Assembly: GCF_001661915.1 (NCBI RefSeq)
Contig: NZ_LYWY01000019.1
Coordinates: 62,001 to 126,000, forward strand
Source: Croceicoccus pelagius
GTDB lineage: Bacteria > Pseudomonadota > Alphaproteobacteria > Sphingomonadales > Sphingomonadaceae
DNA length: 64,000 bases
Direction of reading: 5' to 3'
Shown: one piece after another, positions 1 to 9,540 of the stretch
Layout of the letters: each line of letters opens with the position of its first letter
Numbering within the stretch: position 1 is the first letter of the stretch
The notes under the pieces: generated by a model
Seen by the model: the letters and a program-made list of their open reading frames with translations, nothing else
What the model was told of the DNA's origin: nothing
Database searches by the model: none
Program-made: the position numbers and the translations under genes

Positions 1-257
1 TCGTCACCGACCAGGCGAAGCTGATCCGAATGCCGCTATCGTCGCTTCGCGTCATCGGTCGCGGCTCGGCAGGCGTACGTCTGTTCGACGTTGCCAAGGG
101 TGAACATGTCGTGGGCTGCGCCCGCATTGACGAGGAAGAAGCACCCGAGAACGAGGCCGAGGAAGCGATCGTCGAGGAAATCCTTGGCCGTGATGCGGAC
201 GAGACGACACCCCAGACCACGCAGGACCGCGACGACCCGCCACCGACCGAGGCCTGA
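1..257 (+). CDS. gyrA: DNA gyrase subunit A, C-terminal end (partial)
   Basis: The reading frame is open from the left edge to a TGA at 255-257, and only about 84 residues are visible. The residues VTDQAKLIRMPLSSLRVIGR, followed by a segment with GVRLFDVAKGE, match the last beta-propeller blade of the GyrA C-terminal domain, which wraps DNA around the gyrase tetramer. An acidic tail rich in Glu and Asp (from about nt 130) follows, as is common for GyrA. The N-terminal catalytic part lies outside the window. ParC is less likely because ParC tails lack this acidic extension; confidence is lowered only by the small visible portion. Confidence 0.85.
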   Translation, partial: VTDQAKLIRMPLSSLRVIGRGSAGVRLFDVAKGEHVVGCARIDEEEAPENEAEEAIVEEILGRDADETTPQTTQDRDDPPPTEA

Positions 258-260
258 TAT

Positions 261-986
261 TCAGGCTGCGGCGTCGCGTCGCAGCCTGCTGACGACACCC
301 GTAGCGATCAGGAGCTGGCCCGCGTAATAGAGCGGCCACACCAGCTTCAACGCGATCGGGTTGTCGTGGTGGATTGGGCCAAGCGTTGCGAACAGCAGAA
401 GGTCCGACACTACGAACAGGATTGCCCCGACGCCGACGCGGTAGCGCGAAAAGCGGCTGGTCCAGGCCATGGCGGCCATGATCGCAAGCAGCAGCGAGAA
501 GCCGGTCGCGAGCAGCCGCCCTTCTTCGCCGCGAAGCAGGAACCAGCTGATAATCGGCACAGCGATGACGAGCACGAGGGCGAGCACCTTCTGCGACCCG
601 ACCGTGTGATCGCGCCGGTTGCGGGCATAGAGCCAGATACCAAGCAGCAGCGAAAAGCCCATCAGGGTCGCCGCGCTGGCGTACTGAAGCTCGGAAAACA
701 TGTCCGACACGCCCGCGATCAGCAACAGGCCGGTGAGCGCGTGTCCGTCGGGACCGAGGTGGCGCTGAAACGCATAGAGCGCGAGCAGGACGAGCGGCAG
801 CCCCTTCCATACGACCTTGAAAAGGCCGGGAATCATGTGGCTATCCTCGAAGAACCACCACGCCACCGCGACGATAATGCTGGCGAGCAACCACGGCCGC
901 CTTTGTGCCAATGCGCGTCTCACGACCTTTGTCTTGTGCTCCCCTGCGCCGACCAGTCGGCTTTCGATGTCTCTTTGCATTTGCAT
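261..986 (-). CDS. YhhN (TMEM86) family membrane protein
   Basis: 241 residues with about eight hydrophobic segments and little else. The pattern of short loops, a central LLIAGVSDMFSE-type stretch and a C-terminal PLYYAGQLLIATGVV segment fits the YhhN/TMEM86 family, whose animal members hydrolyse lysoplasmalogen; the bacterial role is not settled. The open frame extends upstream to 1145 but would then overlap trmFO on the other strand. The first sensible start is the ATG at 984-986 (a second ATG lies at 978-980). Its 3' end faces gyrA with only three bases between the stops, so the genes are convergent. Confidence 0.75.
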   Translation of the reverse strand: MQMQRDIESRLVGAGEHKTKVVRRALAQRRPWLLASIIVAVAWWFFEDSHMIPGLFKVVWKGLPLVLLALYAFQRHLGPDGHALTGLLLIAGVSDMFSELQYASAATLMGFSLLLGIWLYARNRRDHTVGSQKVLALVLVIAVPIISWFLLRGEEGRLLATGFSLLLAIMAAMAWTSRFSRYRVGVGAILFVVSDLLLFATLGPIHHDNPIALKLVWPLYYAGQLLIATGVVSRLRRDAAA

Positions 987-1016
987 TACCCGATAGGCAA
1001 TCGCTAACCCGCGCAC

Positions 1017-2393
1017 ATGACACACCAGGTCCATATCATCGGCGGCGGTCTCGCAGGCAGCGAGGCGGCCTGGCAGCTTGCGAACCGCGGCGTGAAAGTG
1101 CGCCTGTCCGAAATGCGCGGCGGCGGCGACACGACGCCTGCCCACCAGGGCGACGGGCTCGCTGAACTCGTCTGTTCGAACTCGTTCCGGTCAGACGACG
1201 ACACTGCGAACGCAGTCGGTCTGCTCCATTACGAGATGCGCCAGTGTAATTCGCTGATCATGAAGGCGGCCGAGGTCGCGCAAGTCCCGGCAGGATCGGC
1301 GCTCGCCGTCGACCGCGACGTGTTCTCCGAAAATGTCGAGAAGGCACTCTCTGAACACCCCAACGTGGAGATCGTGCGCGAACGCATTGATGCCTTACCG
1401 AACGAGGGTACAACCATCGTCGCCACCGGTCCGCTGACCGCGGCATCGCTCGCCCGGTCGATCGGCACCGCGACCGGCGCAGACAGCCTCGCCTTCTTCG
1501 ATGCCATCGCGCCCATCGTCTATCGCGACTCCATCGACATGGACATCTGCTGGATCCAGTCGCGCTGGAACAAGCGGACCGAGGCCTCTAATGAAGAAGG
1601 GGACTACATCAACTGCCCGATGACAAAGGAGCAGTATCTCGCCTTCTGGCAAGGGCTGATGGATGGCGAGAAGACCGAGTTCAAGGAATGGGAAGCCGAC
1701 ACGCCCTACTTCGACGGTTGCATGCCGATCGAGGTCATGGCCTCACGCGGCGTCGAAACCCTGCGTTTTGGCCCGATGAAGCCAGTGGGGCTGGACAATC
1801 CGCATGACGTGACGCCCGAATTTCCGCAGGGCCGATGGCCCTATGCCGTGGTGCAGCTGCGGCAGGACAACAAGCTGGGCACGCTGTGGAACATGGTCGG
1901 CTTCCAGACCAAACTGAAGCACCGCGCGCAGGTCGAACTGTTCCGCACGATTCCGGGCCTTGAGAACGCGGAATTCGCGCGACTTGGCGGTCTGCACCGC
2001 AACACGTTCCTCAATTCACCGACGCTATTGGATCGCCAGCTCCGCCTGAAAAGCGCGCCGCACGTGCGGTTCGCAGGCCAGATCACGGGCTGCGAAGGCT
2101 ATGTCGAAAGCTCTGCTATCGGGATGCTGGCAGGAATGATGACCGCGACCGAACTGGCCGGCCACGACTGGACGCCCCTGCCGCGCACGACGGCGTTAGG
2201 CGCGCTGCTCTCGCACATCACCGGCGATGCCGAGGCGGATAGCTACCAGCCTATGAACGTGAACTTCGGTCTTTTCCCGATGCCCGATGACGACAGCATC
2301 AAGAAAAAGCAGCGCAAGGCCTATTATACCGAGCGGGCAAAGCGCGACATGGCCGAATGGCTGGGAGCGGCGCGGATTACCGAGCCGGCCTGA
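1017..2393 (+). CDS. trmFO: Methylenetetrahydrofolate--tRNA-(uracil-5-)-methyltransferase TrmFO
   Basis: Folate- and FAD-dependent enzyme that makes 5-methyluridine at position 54 of the tRNA T-loop. The 458-residue product has the usual family length. It begins with an N-terminal dinucleotide-binding [11 protein letters not shown] motif and carries the CSNSFRS stretch typical of TrmFO near residue 53. The C-terminal part contains [14 protein letters not shown], the second FAD-contact region shared with GidA/MnmG. MnmG itself is longer (about 620 residues), so TrmFO is the better call. It is divergent from the YhhN gene (about 30 bases between starts) and convergent with the EF-hand gene (6 bases between stops). 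Confidence 0.95.
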   Translation: MTHQVHIIGGGLAGSEAAWQLANRGVKVRLSEMRGGGDTTPAHQGDGLAELVCSNSFRSDDDTANAVGLLHYEMRQCNSLIMKAAEVAQVPAGSALAVDRDVFSENVEKALSEHPNVEIVRERIDALPNEGTTIVATGPLTAASLARSIGTATGADSLAFFDAIAPIVYRDSIDMDICWIQSRWNKRTEASNEEGDYINCPMTKEQYLAFWQGLMDGEKTEFKEWEADTPYFDGCMPIEVMASRGVETLRFGPMKPVGLDNPHDVTPEFPQGRWPYAVVQLRQDNKLGTLWNMVGFQTKLKHRAQVELFRTIPGLENAEFARLGGLHRNTFLNSPTLLDRQLRLKSAPHVRFAGQITGCEGYVESSAIGMLAGMMTATELAGHDWTPLPRTTALGALLSHITGDAEADSYQPMNVNFGLFPMPDDDSIKKKQRKAYYTERAKRDMAEWLGAARITEPA

Positions 2394-2399
2394 CCCAGC

Positions 2400-2870
2400 T
2401 CAACACCGGCACTTCGACGCAGGCCGCGCTTTCTTCTTCGGCGCGGTCGTCGCGTATTCCGCAGGGGTCAGACGACCGTCCTTGTCCGCATCCGCGCCGT
2501 CAAAGCGGTTCACGGTCGTCACGGCCCATTCCTCGAACGTCAGCAGGTTGTTACCATCGACGTCGAGCTTGCGGAAAGCGCTTACCCGCGTCGAAAGCAT
2601 TTCGTTACGCGTGATGATAAGATCGCGATTGATGTCATAACGGGCAAACCGGCGCTGCTCGTCATCCATCTTGATCGCGGTGGGTAGCCTGGGCCCCTGT
2701 ATTGCGCCGACATCCGCGGACGGCAGAGCCTCCGGCTCCCGAACCTGCGGCGCGGCATCCATGTCAGGCGGGGGAAGCCCATCTACCTCGATGGCCCTGC
2801 CCTGCCACCAGAACAGCCCCATGGCGACGAGCATCAGGGCGCCCAGCGCGCCCACGACCATGCGATTCAT
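2400..2870 (-). CDS. Membrane-anchored EF-hand protein
   Basis: 156 residues. An N-terminal hydrophobic segment (about residues 5-22) without a clear cleavage site suggests a signal anchor with the rest in the periplasm. A Pro/Ala-rich linker follows. Three EF-hand loops then show Ca-ligand spacing: residues 79-90 (DINRDLIITRNE), 103-114 (DVDGNNLLTFEE) and 127-138 (DADKDGRLTPAE), each with Asp at position 1 and Glu at 12. The tail is basic with two cysteines (CRC). Calcium binding is inferred from the loops; the cellular role is unknown. Confidence 0.85.
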   Translation of the reverse strand: MNRMVVGALGALMLVAMGLFWWQGRAIEVDGLPPPDMDAAPQVREPEALPSADVGAIQGPRLPTAIKMDDEQRRFARYDINRDLIITRNEMLSTRVSAFRKLDVDGNNLLTFEEWAVTTVNRFDGADADKDGRLTPAEYATTAPKKKARPASKCRC

Positions 2871-2940
2871 AATTGCGACCCTCCTGCAGGTAAGGACCCT
2901 AACGGACTGACCGTGCGAGAAAAGTTAGCAATTCAAACTA

Positions 2941-3627
2941 TCACCGACCAAGCAGCCCGATGCGCAAGGCCACGGCCAGATCGCCCGGCCCGCCGATGCG
3001 CCGCCCTTCGGCAAGTGCCCGCTGCGTTTGTGCGTCCAGAACTGCGATAGGCCGCATGGATTTCGGGCACTTGCCCGACGGCTTGGTCGCGGATGCTAAC
3101 AGGGCATCGACTCGCCCGCGCTCGGTCTCATCCGAAAGATTCATCGCGATGTCGGCCAGCGCCCAGCGATGCGCCGCCGCCCGCGCGGCATCCGCGCCTG
3201 ACAGCCTGCCCAGCGCCGAAATAGCGTCTTCCCGCGCACCGGCCAGCGAGGCGAATGCCGCAGCATCGAGAGGCGGTTCGCCGATCATCGCCTCCCAGCC
3301 ATCGGCAAGTCCGGCAAGCGCGCTCCGCTCTTCCCCCCAGTCAGAAAGGGCCGCCAGCAGAGGTTCACCAGCAGGCCAGTCCTCTACCGGTCGGTGCAAT
3401 GTTTCCCGCCACCAGGCGAGCCGCATCTGCGCCAGCATCGGTTCGCGTGCCGTCGCCACGATTTGCGCGAATCGGCGATCAAGCATGAAGAACCCAGTCC
3501 ACAATTGTCGCGCTGCAGCCGGCGCATAGGCAATCGCGAGCCGGATCGGCGGCAAAAGCTGCTCTTCTGCCTCCTCCCAAAAGGCCTGCAAGTCAGAGTC
3601 ATGGGTCACTAACGTCTCGCTAACCAC
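2941..3627 (-). CDS. Squalene/phytoene-synthase-fold protein, probably non-catalytic
   Basis: 228 residues related to the trans-isoprenyl diphosphate synthase head-to-head family: the segments RQLWTGFFMLDRRFAQIV and MLAQMRLAWWRETLHRP are recognisable. True phytoene or squalene synthases are about 280-300 residues and carry two DxxxD magnesium motifs; I cannot find either here. It therefore resembles the NDUFAF6-type branch (a mitochondrial complex I assembly factor) more than a carotenoid enzyme. The start is uncertain: GTG at 3625-3627, with another in-frame GTG at 3607-3609. It is transcribed away from the Tad-like genes. Confidence 0.65.
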   Translation of the reverse strand: MVSETLVTHDSDLQAFWEEAEEQLLPPIRLAIAYAPAAARQLWTGFFMLDRRFAQIVATAREPMLAQMRLAWWRETLHRPVEDWPAGEPLLAALSDWGEERSALAGLADGWEAMIGEPPLDAAAFASLAGAREDAISALGRLSGADAARAAAHRWALADIAMNLSDETERGRVDALLASATKPSGKCPKSMRPIAVLDAQTQRALAEGRRIGGPGDLAVALRIGLLGR

Positions 3628-3737
3628 ATCTGTTTAAGCTCCGATTACCAGAGTTTACGTAATCTCAACCTGTGTGCCCGATCTCTGTCGTGCGCATCGC
3701 ACGGTCAGGGCGCAGATTTTTGCATGGGAGCCATTTG

Positions 3738-5219
3738 ATGATCCTTCGCCGTTCGGCCAAGAGCGCTTGCCGCTTCTTCAAGCGTTTTCGCCGGGAAACC
3801 AGCGCCAACGCCCTTATCCTGACAGCATTCGGGATGCCGATGGTGATCGGCGGTGGCGGTTTTGCCATCGATTTCGCGCAGTACTACCTGTGGAAACGCG
3901 AACTGCAATATGCCGCAGACCAGGCAGCAATGGCCGCTGCGTGGGAGCTGGCGGAAAATCCCAACAGCACTGAATGGGCCGCACGTGGTCTCACCGAGTT
4001 CAACGCAAACGAGGCGGTAACCGCGGATTTCAACGGCGCACCGACAATCGTGAAGTCGCACTATGCCGGTGTCTTGAACAACGCGGTAACGGTGAATGCA
4101 TCGGCCACCAAGCGCCTGCCTTTCACCAGCTATTTCACGAAGAACGACACGACGGTGTCGGTCATGTCGCAAGCCGCCTTCACGGGCGGCGCCACTGTCA
4201 GCAATTGTCTTATTTCGCTGGAAGAAGGCGATTCCGACGCAATCCGCCTCAACGGTGACGCGCTCTTCACCGCCGGGTGCGGCATCATGGCGATGTCGAA
4301 TTCAAAGCGCCTGTGCGTCACTTCGTTCAACGAGGCAGGTGAATGCGTTACAAAGGATGACGGAACCAGCGGGTGGGAGGGCCGCGACGCAATTGTCGTA
4401 AACGGTCAGCCAACCATCGATGCCGGTTCGATCACGTCGGCCGGCACCATCGACGACCAGCTCAACTACATGACTGACGACATCATCCTTGAAAACGTTC
4501 CACAAGACCAGCTTGTGGACCCGTTCAAGGACGTCGTCGCGCCGGTCGATCTCGTTTCGAACGAGGGCAGCTATACGTGCAAGGCGACCGGTAAGGGCAA
4601 GAATAGCGGCGAAACCGTCGAACTGGGCATCGCCAGGCCCGGCATCTATGACCGGGGTCTTACCGTCGCCTGCGACACCACCTTTCAGGCTGGTATCTAT
4701 GTCATCAATGGCGGTACGCTGAAGATCAATGGCGATCACCGCGTCATCGGCAACGACATCATGTTCGTACTGACCGGGGGAGCCCAACTCGCGTTGGGAG
4801 GCACGGCTCAAACCAATTTGGACAATACCGTTGATGTCGCCGTCGACGGAACGGAAATCAACCTCCAGGGGATCACGTACGATACCCTGATGACCTATCC
4901 GGGAATGACCGACGAATGGGCCAAGGCCATGATGGGCATGCTCATCTTCGAAGATCCCGATTCCGAAGGTGCCAACCCGTCAGGCGAAGGTAACGGGCAC
5001 CTCTTCGCTGGCACGAGCAACACGTGGATCAGCGGTTCGGTCTATCTGCCGAAAAGTTCGATCACCATGGCCGGCACGGCGCAAGTCGCGAACATGTGCC
5101 TGATGATCGTTGCCAACAAGGTCACACTCACCGGTACGACGGACATGACCGAGTTCTGCCCGGAAGGTGAAAGCCACGAAACCTCGGTGATCTACGGCAC
5201 CGTCAAGCTGATTGCGTGA
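3738..5219 (+). CDS. TadG-like pilus-assembly/envelope protein
   Basis: 493 residues from the ATG at 3738, chosen because GGGAG lies about 7 bases upstream; the open frame extends further 5' but without a site. The N-terminus has a basic stretch and then a hydrophobic segment (about residues 25-48) followed by FAQYYLWKRELQYAADQAAMAAA, the pattern of TadE/TadG-type proteins. The large exported part is rich in Gly, Thr and Asn with repeated short beta-strand-like segments (for example GIYVINGGTLKINGDHRV), suggesting a beta-helix-like domain, and has several cysteines. It is first of three co-directional pseudopilin-like genes; no secretion ATPase or Flp gene is nearby. Confidence 0.75.
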   Translation: MILRRSAKSACRFFKRFRRETSANALILTAFGMPMVIGGGGFAIDFAQYYLWKRELQYAADQAAMAAAWELAENPNSTEWAARGLTEFNANEAVTADFNGAPTIVKSHYAGVLNNAVTVNASATKRLPFTSYFTKNDTTVSVMSQAAFTGGATVSNCLISLEEGDSDAIRLNGDALFTAGCGIMAMSNSKRLCVTSFNEAGECVTKDDGTSGWEGRDAIVVNGQPTIDAGSITSAGTIDDQLNYMTDDIILENVPQDQLVDPFKDVVAPVDLVSNEGSYTCKATGKGKNSGETVELGIARPGIYDRGLTVACDTTFQAGIYVINGGTLKINGDHRVIGNDIMFVLTGGAQLALGGTAQTNLDNTVDVAVDGTEINLQGITYDTLMTYPGMTDEWAKAMMGMLIFEDPDSEGANPSGEGNGHLFAGTSNTWISGSVYLPKSSITMAGTAQVANMCLMIVANKVTLTGTTDMTEFCPEGESHETSVIYGTVKLIA

Positions 5220-5228
5220 GGAAGGATC

Positions 5229-5720
5229 ATGCTTAGGATCCTTCGAAAATTCCACCGAGATCAGGCTGGCTCGACCCTGATTGAAACGGCATTCGTTGCC
5301 CCGGCACTCATCGCGATGACGCTCGGCGGCGTGGAGATCAGCGCAATGGTCGCGCGGCAAACAGAGATGCAGTCCGTCGCCGCAAACGGCATGGAGATCA
5401 TCCTTGCCGCCGCGCCTGAAAACGACGCGGATGTCGAAAGGACAATTTCGGAACTGAAGGAATATCTCGCAGAGGCCGGCGACCTGACTGTCGTCGAAAC
5501 CGGCGCCCAGATCGAGGCAGGCCAGGTTAGCGTCTACAAGCGCTGGCGCTGCGGCAACAACTCGACGCGCCAAGCGACCGAAGGTTGCGCCAATACTTCA
5601 CAGACAGAAAGCGCCTTTCTGGTCATCTACATGAAGGACACGTACTCGCCCATCTGGACGAATTACGGGATCGGCCAGAATCTGACTTTCGAAGTCAAGC
5701 GATCGATACAGATCGGATGA
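5229..5720 (+). CDS. TadE-like pseudopilin protein
   Basis: 163 residues starting 9 bases after the TadG-like gene. The N-terminus (about residues 9-40) has the TadE signature: a basic stretch, FHRDQAGSTLIETAFVAPAL with the conserved Glu, and a hydrophobic helix that is both export signal and membrane anchor. The exported part contains a Cys pair (CGNNST...EGC) that could form a disulfide. TadE-type proteins are processed by a prepilin peptidase in Tad systems. It overlaps the next gene by four bases (ATGA), so the two are probably translated together. Confidence 0.8.
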   Translation: MLRILRKFHRDQAGSTLIETAFVAPALIAMTLGGVEISAMVARQTEMQSVAANGMEIILAAAPENDADVERTISELKEYLAEAGDLTVVETGAQIEAGQVSVYKRWRCGNNSTRQATEGCANTSQTESAFLVIYMKDTYSPIWTNYGIGQNLTFEVKRSIQIG

Positions 5721-6220
5721 GAGCCATGACGAACCCATTCGCAAAGTTTCGCCGGGACGAAGCGGGAAGCACCATCATAGAGATGGCCGTGCTTTTGCCG
5801 GTCCTGATCACCATGCTGATCGGTGTGTTCCAGGCGGGGATGTATCTCCAAGCGCAGAACGCTGTACGCGGCGTCGCGGGCGAGATGAGCCGATTCATGG
5901 CCGTCGAAGCGCAGAAGGGGAATGGTTTTTCGGACGAGGATATCGAGCTGAAGGCGATGGCCGTCGCGGTGTCGGCGCCCTACCTGCTTCACTCCGAAGG
6001 ATTGCAGGTCTTTATCGAGAACGAAGAGACGCAGAGCATGGACCGGGTCCGCAGGATCGATGTTCGCATGAAATACAAGGTGCCGAACCTGCTCGGCTTT
6101 ACCGACGTACCTTTGTTGAACCTGGACTACACTCGCTCAGTGTTCATTCCCGGTGCCGATCTTCCCGATCCAGACCCTGTGGATCCGGGTACCGTCGAAG
6201 AACCGGTCTTCGGCACCTGA
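5717..6220 (+). CDS. TadE-like pseudopilin protein
   Basis: 167 residues from the ATG at 5717, which overlaps the previous stop (ATGA); a second ATG at 5726 with GAG just upstream is an equally possible start. The N-terminus reads FRRDEAGSTIIEMAVLLPVL, the TadE pattern with its Glu, followed by one hydrophobic helix. The exported part ends in a Pro/Asp-rich tail (DLPDPDPVDPG). It is last in the three-gene set and is followed by a strong terminator hairpin at 6245. The three together suggest an envelope or adhesion structure built with Tad-like minor subunits whose core machinery is encoded elsewhere. Confidence 0.8.
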   Translation: MRAMTNPFAKFRRDEAGSTIIEMAVLLPVLITMLIGVFQAGMYLQAQNAVRGVAGEMSRFMAVEAQKGNGFSDEDIELKAMAVAVSAPYLLHSEGLQVFIENEETQSMDRVRRIDVRMKYKVPNLLGFTDVPLLNLDYTRSVFIPGADLPDPDPVDPGTVEEPVFGT

Positions 6221-6244
6221 TCCGCTCGATCAAGCACAAAAGAA

Positions 6245-6275
6245 AAGGGCCGGCTGCGAAGCCGGCCCTTTCTGT
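6245..6275. terminator. Bidirectional intrinsic terminator
   Basis: Perfect 11-base stem (AAGGGCCGGCT / AGCCGGCCCTT) with a GCGA tetraloop, an A-run on the left and a T-rich run on the right. It lies between the convergent ends of the TadE-like gene and pdhB and can serve both strands. Confidence 0.85.
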
Positions 6276-6293
6276 TTGGCGGTTCGCTGGCCG

Positions 6294-7661
6294 TCAGTCG
6301 ACGTAACAAACCTTCTTCACCGCCTCGATAATGCGCGGCGTATCGATCAGCGCCGCCTTTTCGAGGTTCGCCGCATAGGGCAGCGGAACGTCGGCATTGG
6401 TCACGCGGATCACCGGCGCGTCGAGATCGTCGAAGCCTTCCTCCATGCAGACCGCAGAGATTTCGCTGGCGATCGAACAGGTCGGCCAGCCTTCTTCGGC
6501 GACGACCAGGCGGTTGGTCTTTTTGAGGCTCGCCAAAACAGTGCCGGTGTCTAGCGGGCGCAGCGTGCGCAAGTCGATGACTTCGGCCTCGATCCCTTCA
6601 CCCGCCAGCCTCTCGGCTGCTTCGAGAGCGAGGCCGACGCCGATCGAGTAGGACACGATCGTCACGTCCGAACCTTCGCGCACGATGCGTGCCTTGCCGA
6701 TCGGCAGGACGAAATCGTCCATGTCCGGCACATCGAAGCTCTTGCCGTACATCAGCTCGTTTTCGAGGAAGACGACCGGGTCCTCGCTGCGGATCGCGGC
6801 CTTCAGCAGGCCCTTGCCGTCCGCTGCGTCATAAGGCGCGATGACGACGAGTCCGGGGACGCTGGCGTACCACGGGCCGTAGTTTTGCGAGTGCTGCGCC
6901 GCGACGCGGCTGGCCGCGCCGTTAGGGCCGCGGAATACGACCGGACAACGCATCTGGCCGCCCGACATGTAGTTCGTCTTGGCCGCCGAGTTGATGATGT
7001 GGTCGATCGCCTGCATGGCGAAGTTGAACGTCATGAATTCGACGATCGGACGCAGACCGCCCATCGCCGCACCCGTTCCGATACCGGCAAAGCCGTATTC
7101 GGTGATCGGCGTATCGATGACGCGCTTGGCACCGAATTCTTCGAGCAAGCCCTGGGTCACCTTGTAGGCACCCTGGTACTCGGCGACTTCCTCGCCCATC
7201 ACGAAGACGCGGTCGTCGGCGCGCATTTCCTCGGCCATCGCGTCGCGCAGTGCTTCGCGGACCGTGGTGGAGACCATCCTGGTCCCTTCCGGCAGGTCCG
7301 GATCGCGGGCGATCTGGACCTTTGCGGTCGCGGGCTTCGCAGGCTCGGTCGGTGCTTCTTCCTTGGCTTCGGCAGGTTCGCTGGCCGAAGGCATCGGGGC
7401 CGGGGCCGCGACATCGGAACCGTCACCGTCGAGAACGGCGATCACGGTGCCGACCTTCACGTTTTCGGTCCCCTCGGCGACCATGATCTTTCCGACAGTC
7501 CCTTCGTCGATGGATTCGAATTCCATCGTTGCCTTGTCGGTCTCGATCTCGGCGATGATGTCGCCGGGAGAAATCTCGTCGCCTTCCTTGACCAGCCACT
7601 TGGCGAGAGTGCCCTCCTCCATCGTCGGGGAGAGCGCGGGCATCTTGAGTTCGACAGCCAT
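6294..7661 (-). CDS. pdhB: Pyruvate dehydrogenase E1 component subunit beta with N-terminal lipoyl domain
   Basis: 455 residues. Residues 1-80 form a biotinyl/lipoyl domain with [12 protein letters not shown], the lipoylation site being Lys43; an Ala/Pro/Glu-rich linker follows (about 85-125), then the E1-beta transketolase-like domain ([18 protein letters not shown] onward) that completes the thiamine diphosphate site and binds the E2 core. A lipoyl domain fused to E1-beta is a known alphaproteobacterial arrangement. The ATG overlaps the pdhA stop by one base (TGATG), so the two are coupled. The enzyme converts pyruvate to acetyl-CoA with E2 and E3, which are not in the window. Confidence 0.95.
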   Translation of the reverse strand: MAVELKMPALSPTMEEGTLAKWLVKEGDEISPGDIIAEIETDKATMEFESIDEGTVGKIMVAEGTENVKVGTVIAVLDGDGSDVAAPAPMPSASEPAEAKEEAPTEPAKPATAKVQIARDPDLPEGTRMVSTTVREALRDAMAEEMRADDRVFVMGEEVAEYQGAYKVTQGLLEEFGAKRVIDTPITEYGFAGIGTGAAMGGLRPIVEFMTFNFAMQAIDHIINSAAKTNYMSGGQMRCPVVFRGPNGAASRVAAQHSQNYGPWYASVPGLVVIAPYDAADGKGLLKAAIRSEDPVVFLENELMYGKSFDVPDMDDFVLPIGKARIVREGSDVTIVSYSIGVGLALEAAERLAGEGIEAEVIDLRTLRPLDTGTVLASLKKTNRLVVAEEGWPTCSIASEISAVCMEEGFDDLDAPVIRVTNADVPLPYAANLEKAALIDTPRIIEAVKKVCYVD

Positions 7662-8746
7662 CAGTAGGTTTCCACCAGCACGTCGGTGTAGAGTTCGGAC
7701 AATTCCGGTTCGGGCGAGGTTTCGGCAAAGTCAGCAGCTTCCCCGACCTGTGCGCGAATATCCTTCTCAAGCTCCTTGAGCTTTGCCTCGTCGATGCCGC
7801 GCTTGATCAGCTCGGCCTTGGCTGCCTCGATCGGATCATGCTTGTCGCGCATTTCCTTGACCTCGTCACGGCTGCGATACTTGGCCGGGTCCGACATGGA
7901 GTGACCGCGATAGCGATAGGTGTTGAGCTCCATCAGCACCGGACCGCCGCCGCCGCGCACGTGTTCGAGCGCGATTTCGGCCGCACCGCGCACGGCAAGC
8001 ACATCCATCCCGTCGACATCCATGCCCGGAATACGGAACGCAGTACCGCGACGGTGGAACTCGGTCTCTGCGCTGGAACGCGCGGTGCTGGTACCCATGG
8101 CGTACTGGTTGTTTTCTATCACGAAAATGATCGGCAGGTTCCACAGAGCCGCCATATTGAAGCTCTCGTAGACCTGGCCCTGGTTGGCTGCACCGTCACC
8201 GAAGTAGGCCATGCAGACGCCGCCGTCGTCACGGTACTTGTGTGCGAAGGCAAGGCCCGCGCCCAGCGAGACCTGCGCGCCGACAATGCCGTGGCCGCCA
8301 TAAAAGGCGTGTTCGGTGCTGAACATGTGCATCGAACCGCCCTTGCCGCGCGAAATGCCGGCTTCGCGGCCGGTCAGTTCCGCCATGATGACCTTAGGGT
8401 CGATGCCGTAGGCCAGCATGTGGCCGTGATCGCGATAGCCGGTGATGACCGAGTCCTTGCCCTCTGCAAGGGCCGACTGCAGACCGACGGCTACAGCTTC
8501 CTGACCGATGTACAGGTGGCAAAAGCCACCGATGAGGCCGAGACCGTAAAGCTGGCCCGCACGCTCTTCAAAGCGGCGTATCAGCAGCATCTGACGGTAG
8601 AACTCCATGAGCTCGTCGTCGTTCGCCTTGTAGCTGCCCTGCTTGTTATATTTTTCCTGCAGGGACCGCAGGGCGAATTCGGGGTCGTCTGTGGGAGACG
8701 TTACCGCAGCTGCCTGGCTGCCGCCTTTCGCTTTCCTCGTAGCCAA
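7661..8746 (-). CDS. pdhA: Pyruvate dehydrogenase E1 component subunit alpha
   Basis: 361 residues, normal for the alphaproteobacterial alpha subunit. The thiamine diphosphate-binding motif runs from GDGAANQGQ (residues 183-191) to ENN (211-213). The phosphorylation-loop equivalent ([15 protein letters not shown]) is also clear. It decarboxylates pyruvate and passes the acetyl group to lipoyl domains. It lies upstream of and overlaps pdhB by one base; an FtsB-like gene is about 170 bases further upstream on the same strand, an order common in this group. Confidence 0.97.
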   Translation of the reverse strand: MATRKAKGGSQAAAVTSPTDDPEFALRSLQEKYNKQGSYKANDDELMEFYRQMLLIRRFEERAGQLYGLGLIGGFCHLYIGQEAVAVGLQSALAEGKDSVITGYRDHGHMLAYGIDPKVIMAELTGREAGISRGKGGSMHMFSTEHAFYGGHGIVGAQVSLGAGLAFAHKYRDDGGVCMAYFGDGAANQGQVYESFNMAALWNLPIIFVIENNQYAMGTSTARSSAETEFHRRGTAFRIPGMDVDGMDVLAVRGAAEIALEHVRGGGGPVLMELNTYRYRGHSMSDPAKYRSRDEVKEMRDKHDPIEAAKAELIKRGIDEAKLKELEKDIRAQVGEAADFAETSPEPELSELYTDVLVETY

Positions 8747-8916
8747 TCGATGTACCTCTGTTCTTACGTTACGCGCGAGGGAGGGAGGTGCGCACGTTCA
8801 TCCGTCGTATAGGATTGAGAGACCCCGACGCACAAGACCACGAACTGATTTAACCGATTTGGAAAAGGGCCACTCGCCGTGCGACAAAACCGATTGGTCG
8901 CCGGGCGATAAAGCGA

Positions 8917-9264
8917 TCAATCGTCGCGCGACAAAACCACTTCGTCCTGGTGTGCGACATTCAGGTTGCTGCGCAGCAATTCGCCGACGAGATCGGGATC
9001 GGCGTTGGCTGGATCGAGCAGTTCAACGCGATTGGCGATCCGATCACGCTCTGCCTGCAGGTCGGCCAGTTCCTTCTCGCGCTGATCGAGCATCCGCGCA
9101 GACTCGCTCCACGCGCGGACGCCGGTCGGGCCGACGAGCATGAGAGCGCCAAGGAAAATCAGCGAAGCAACCGCAGCGACCCGCCCGAAGCGCCGCTTCG
9201 GCAGGTGCGGCCGTGCTGCCACCTTGCGGCGCCGACCGAGCGATGTGAGGTTGTTCGAGGACAT
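8917..9264 (-). CDS. FtsB/DivIC-like septum formation initiator
   Basis: 115 residues from the ATG at 9262-9264; the frame extends 12 codons further but this start gives the usual N-terminus. There is a basic cytoplasmic N-terminus, one membrane segment (about residues 29-48, VAAVASLIFLGALMLVG) and then a coiled coil (EKELADLQAERDRIANRVELL) ending in a short LRSNLNVAHQDEVVL region. This is the FtsB/DivIC layout: a bitopic division protein whose periplasmic coiled coil pairs with FtsL. It sits upstream of pdhA as in related genomes. Family assignment is by layout and not by long identity. Confidence 0.75.
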   Translation of the reverse strand: MSSNNLTSLGRRRKVAARPHLPKRRFGRVAAVASLIFLGALMLVGPTGVRAWSESARMLDQREKELADLQAERDRIANRVELLDPANADPDLVGELLRSNLNVAHQDEVVLSRDD

Positions 9265-9540
9265 AGGGTTACCAGAATCACAACCACGCCCGGCCCGCAA
9301 GCGGGAAACTGCGCTTTTGCGCCGAATGGTGGATAAGTTTCGCCGAACGAGTTGCCTGCCTCCGGCTCAGCCAAGAGTACTGTTCGCCGCAAACCGGTTT
9401 CATTTGATACGGATTTGTGATCTTTGCGCGCGTGGTCGCCCCCGACCGTGCCTCATGGCCCGGTCTTCGCGACCAATTTCAACCCCCGCCCGCGGTCCCT
9501 CCCGCGGCCACCGAAAACGCATGCTCGCGGAGACTTTTCC

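Noticed and set aside
6294-7661. Lipoyl domain on E1-beta as a novel fusion
   Set aside because: This fusion is well known in alphaproteobacterial pyruvate dehydrogenases.
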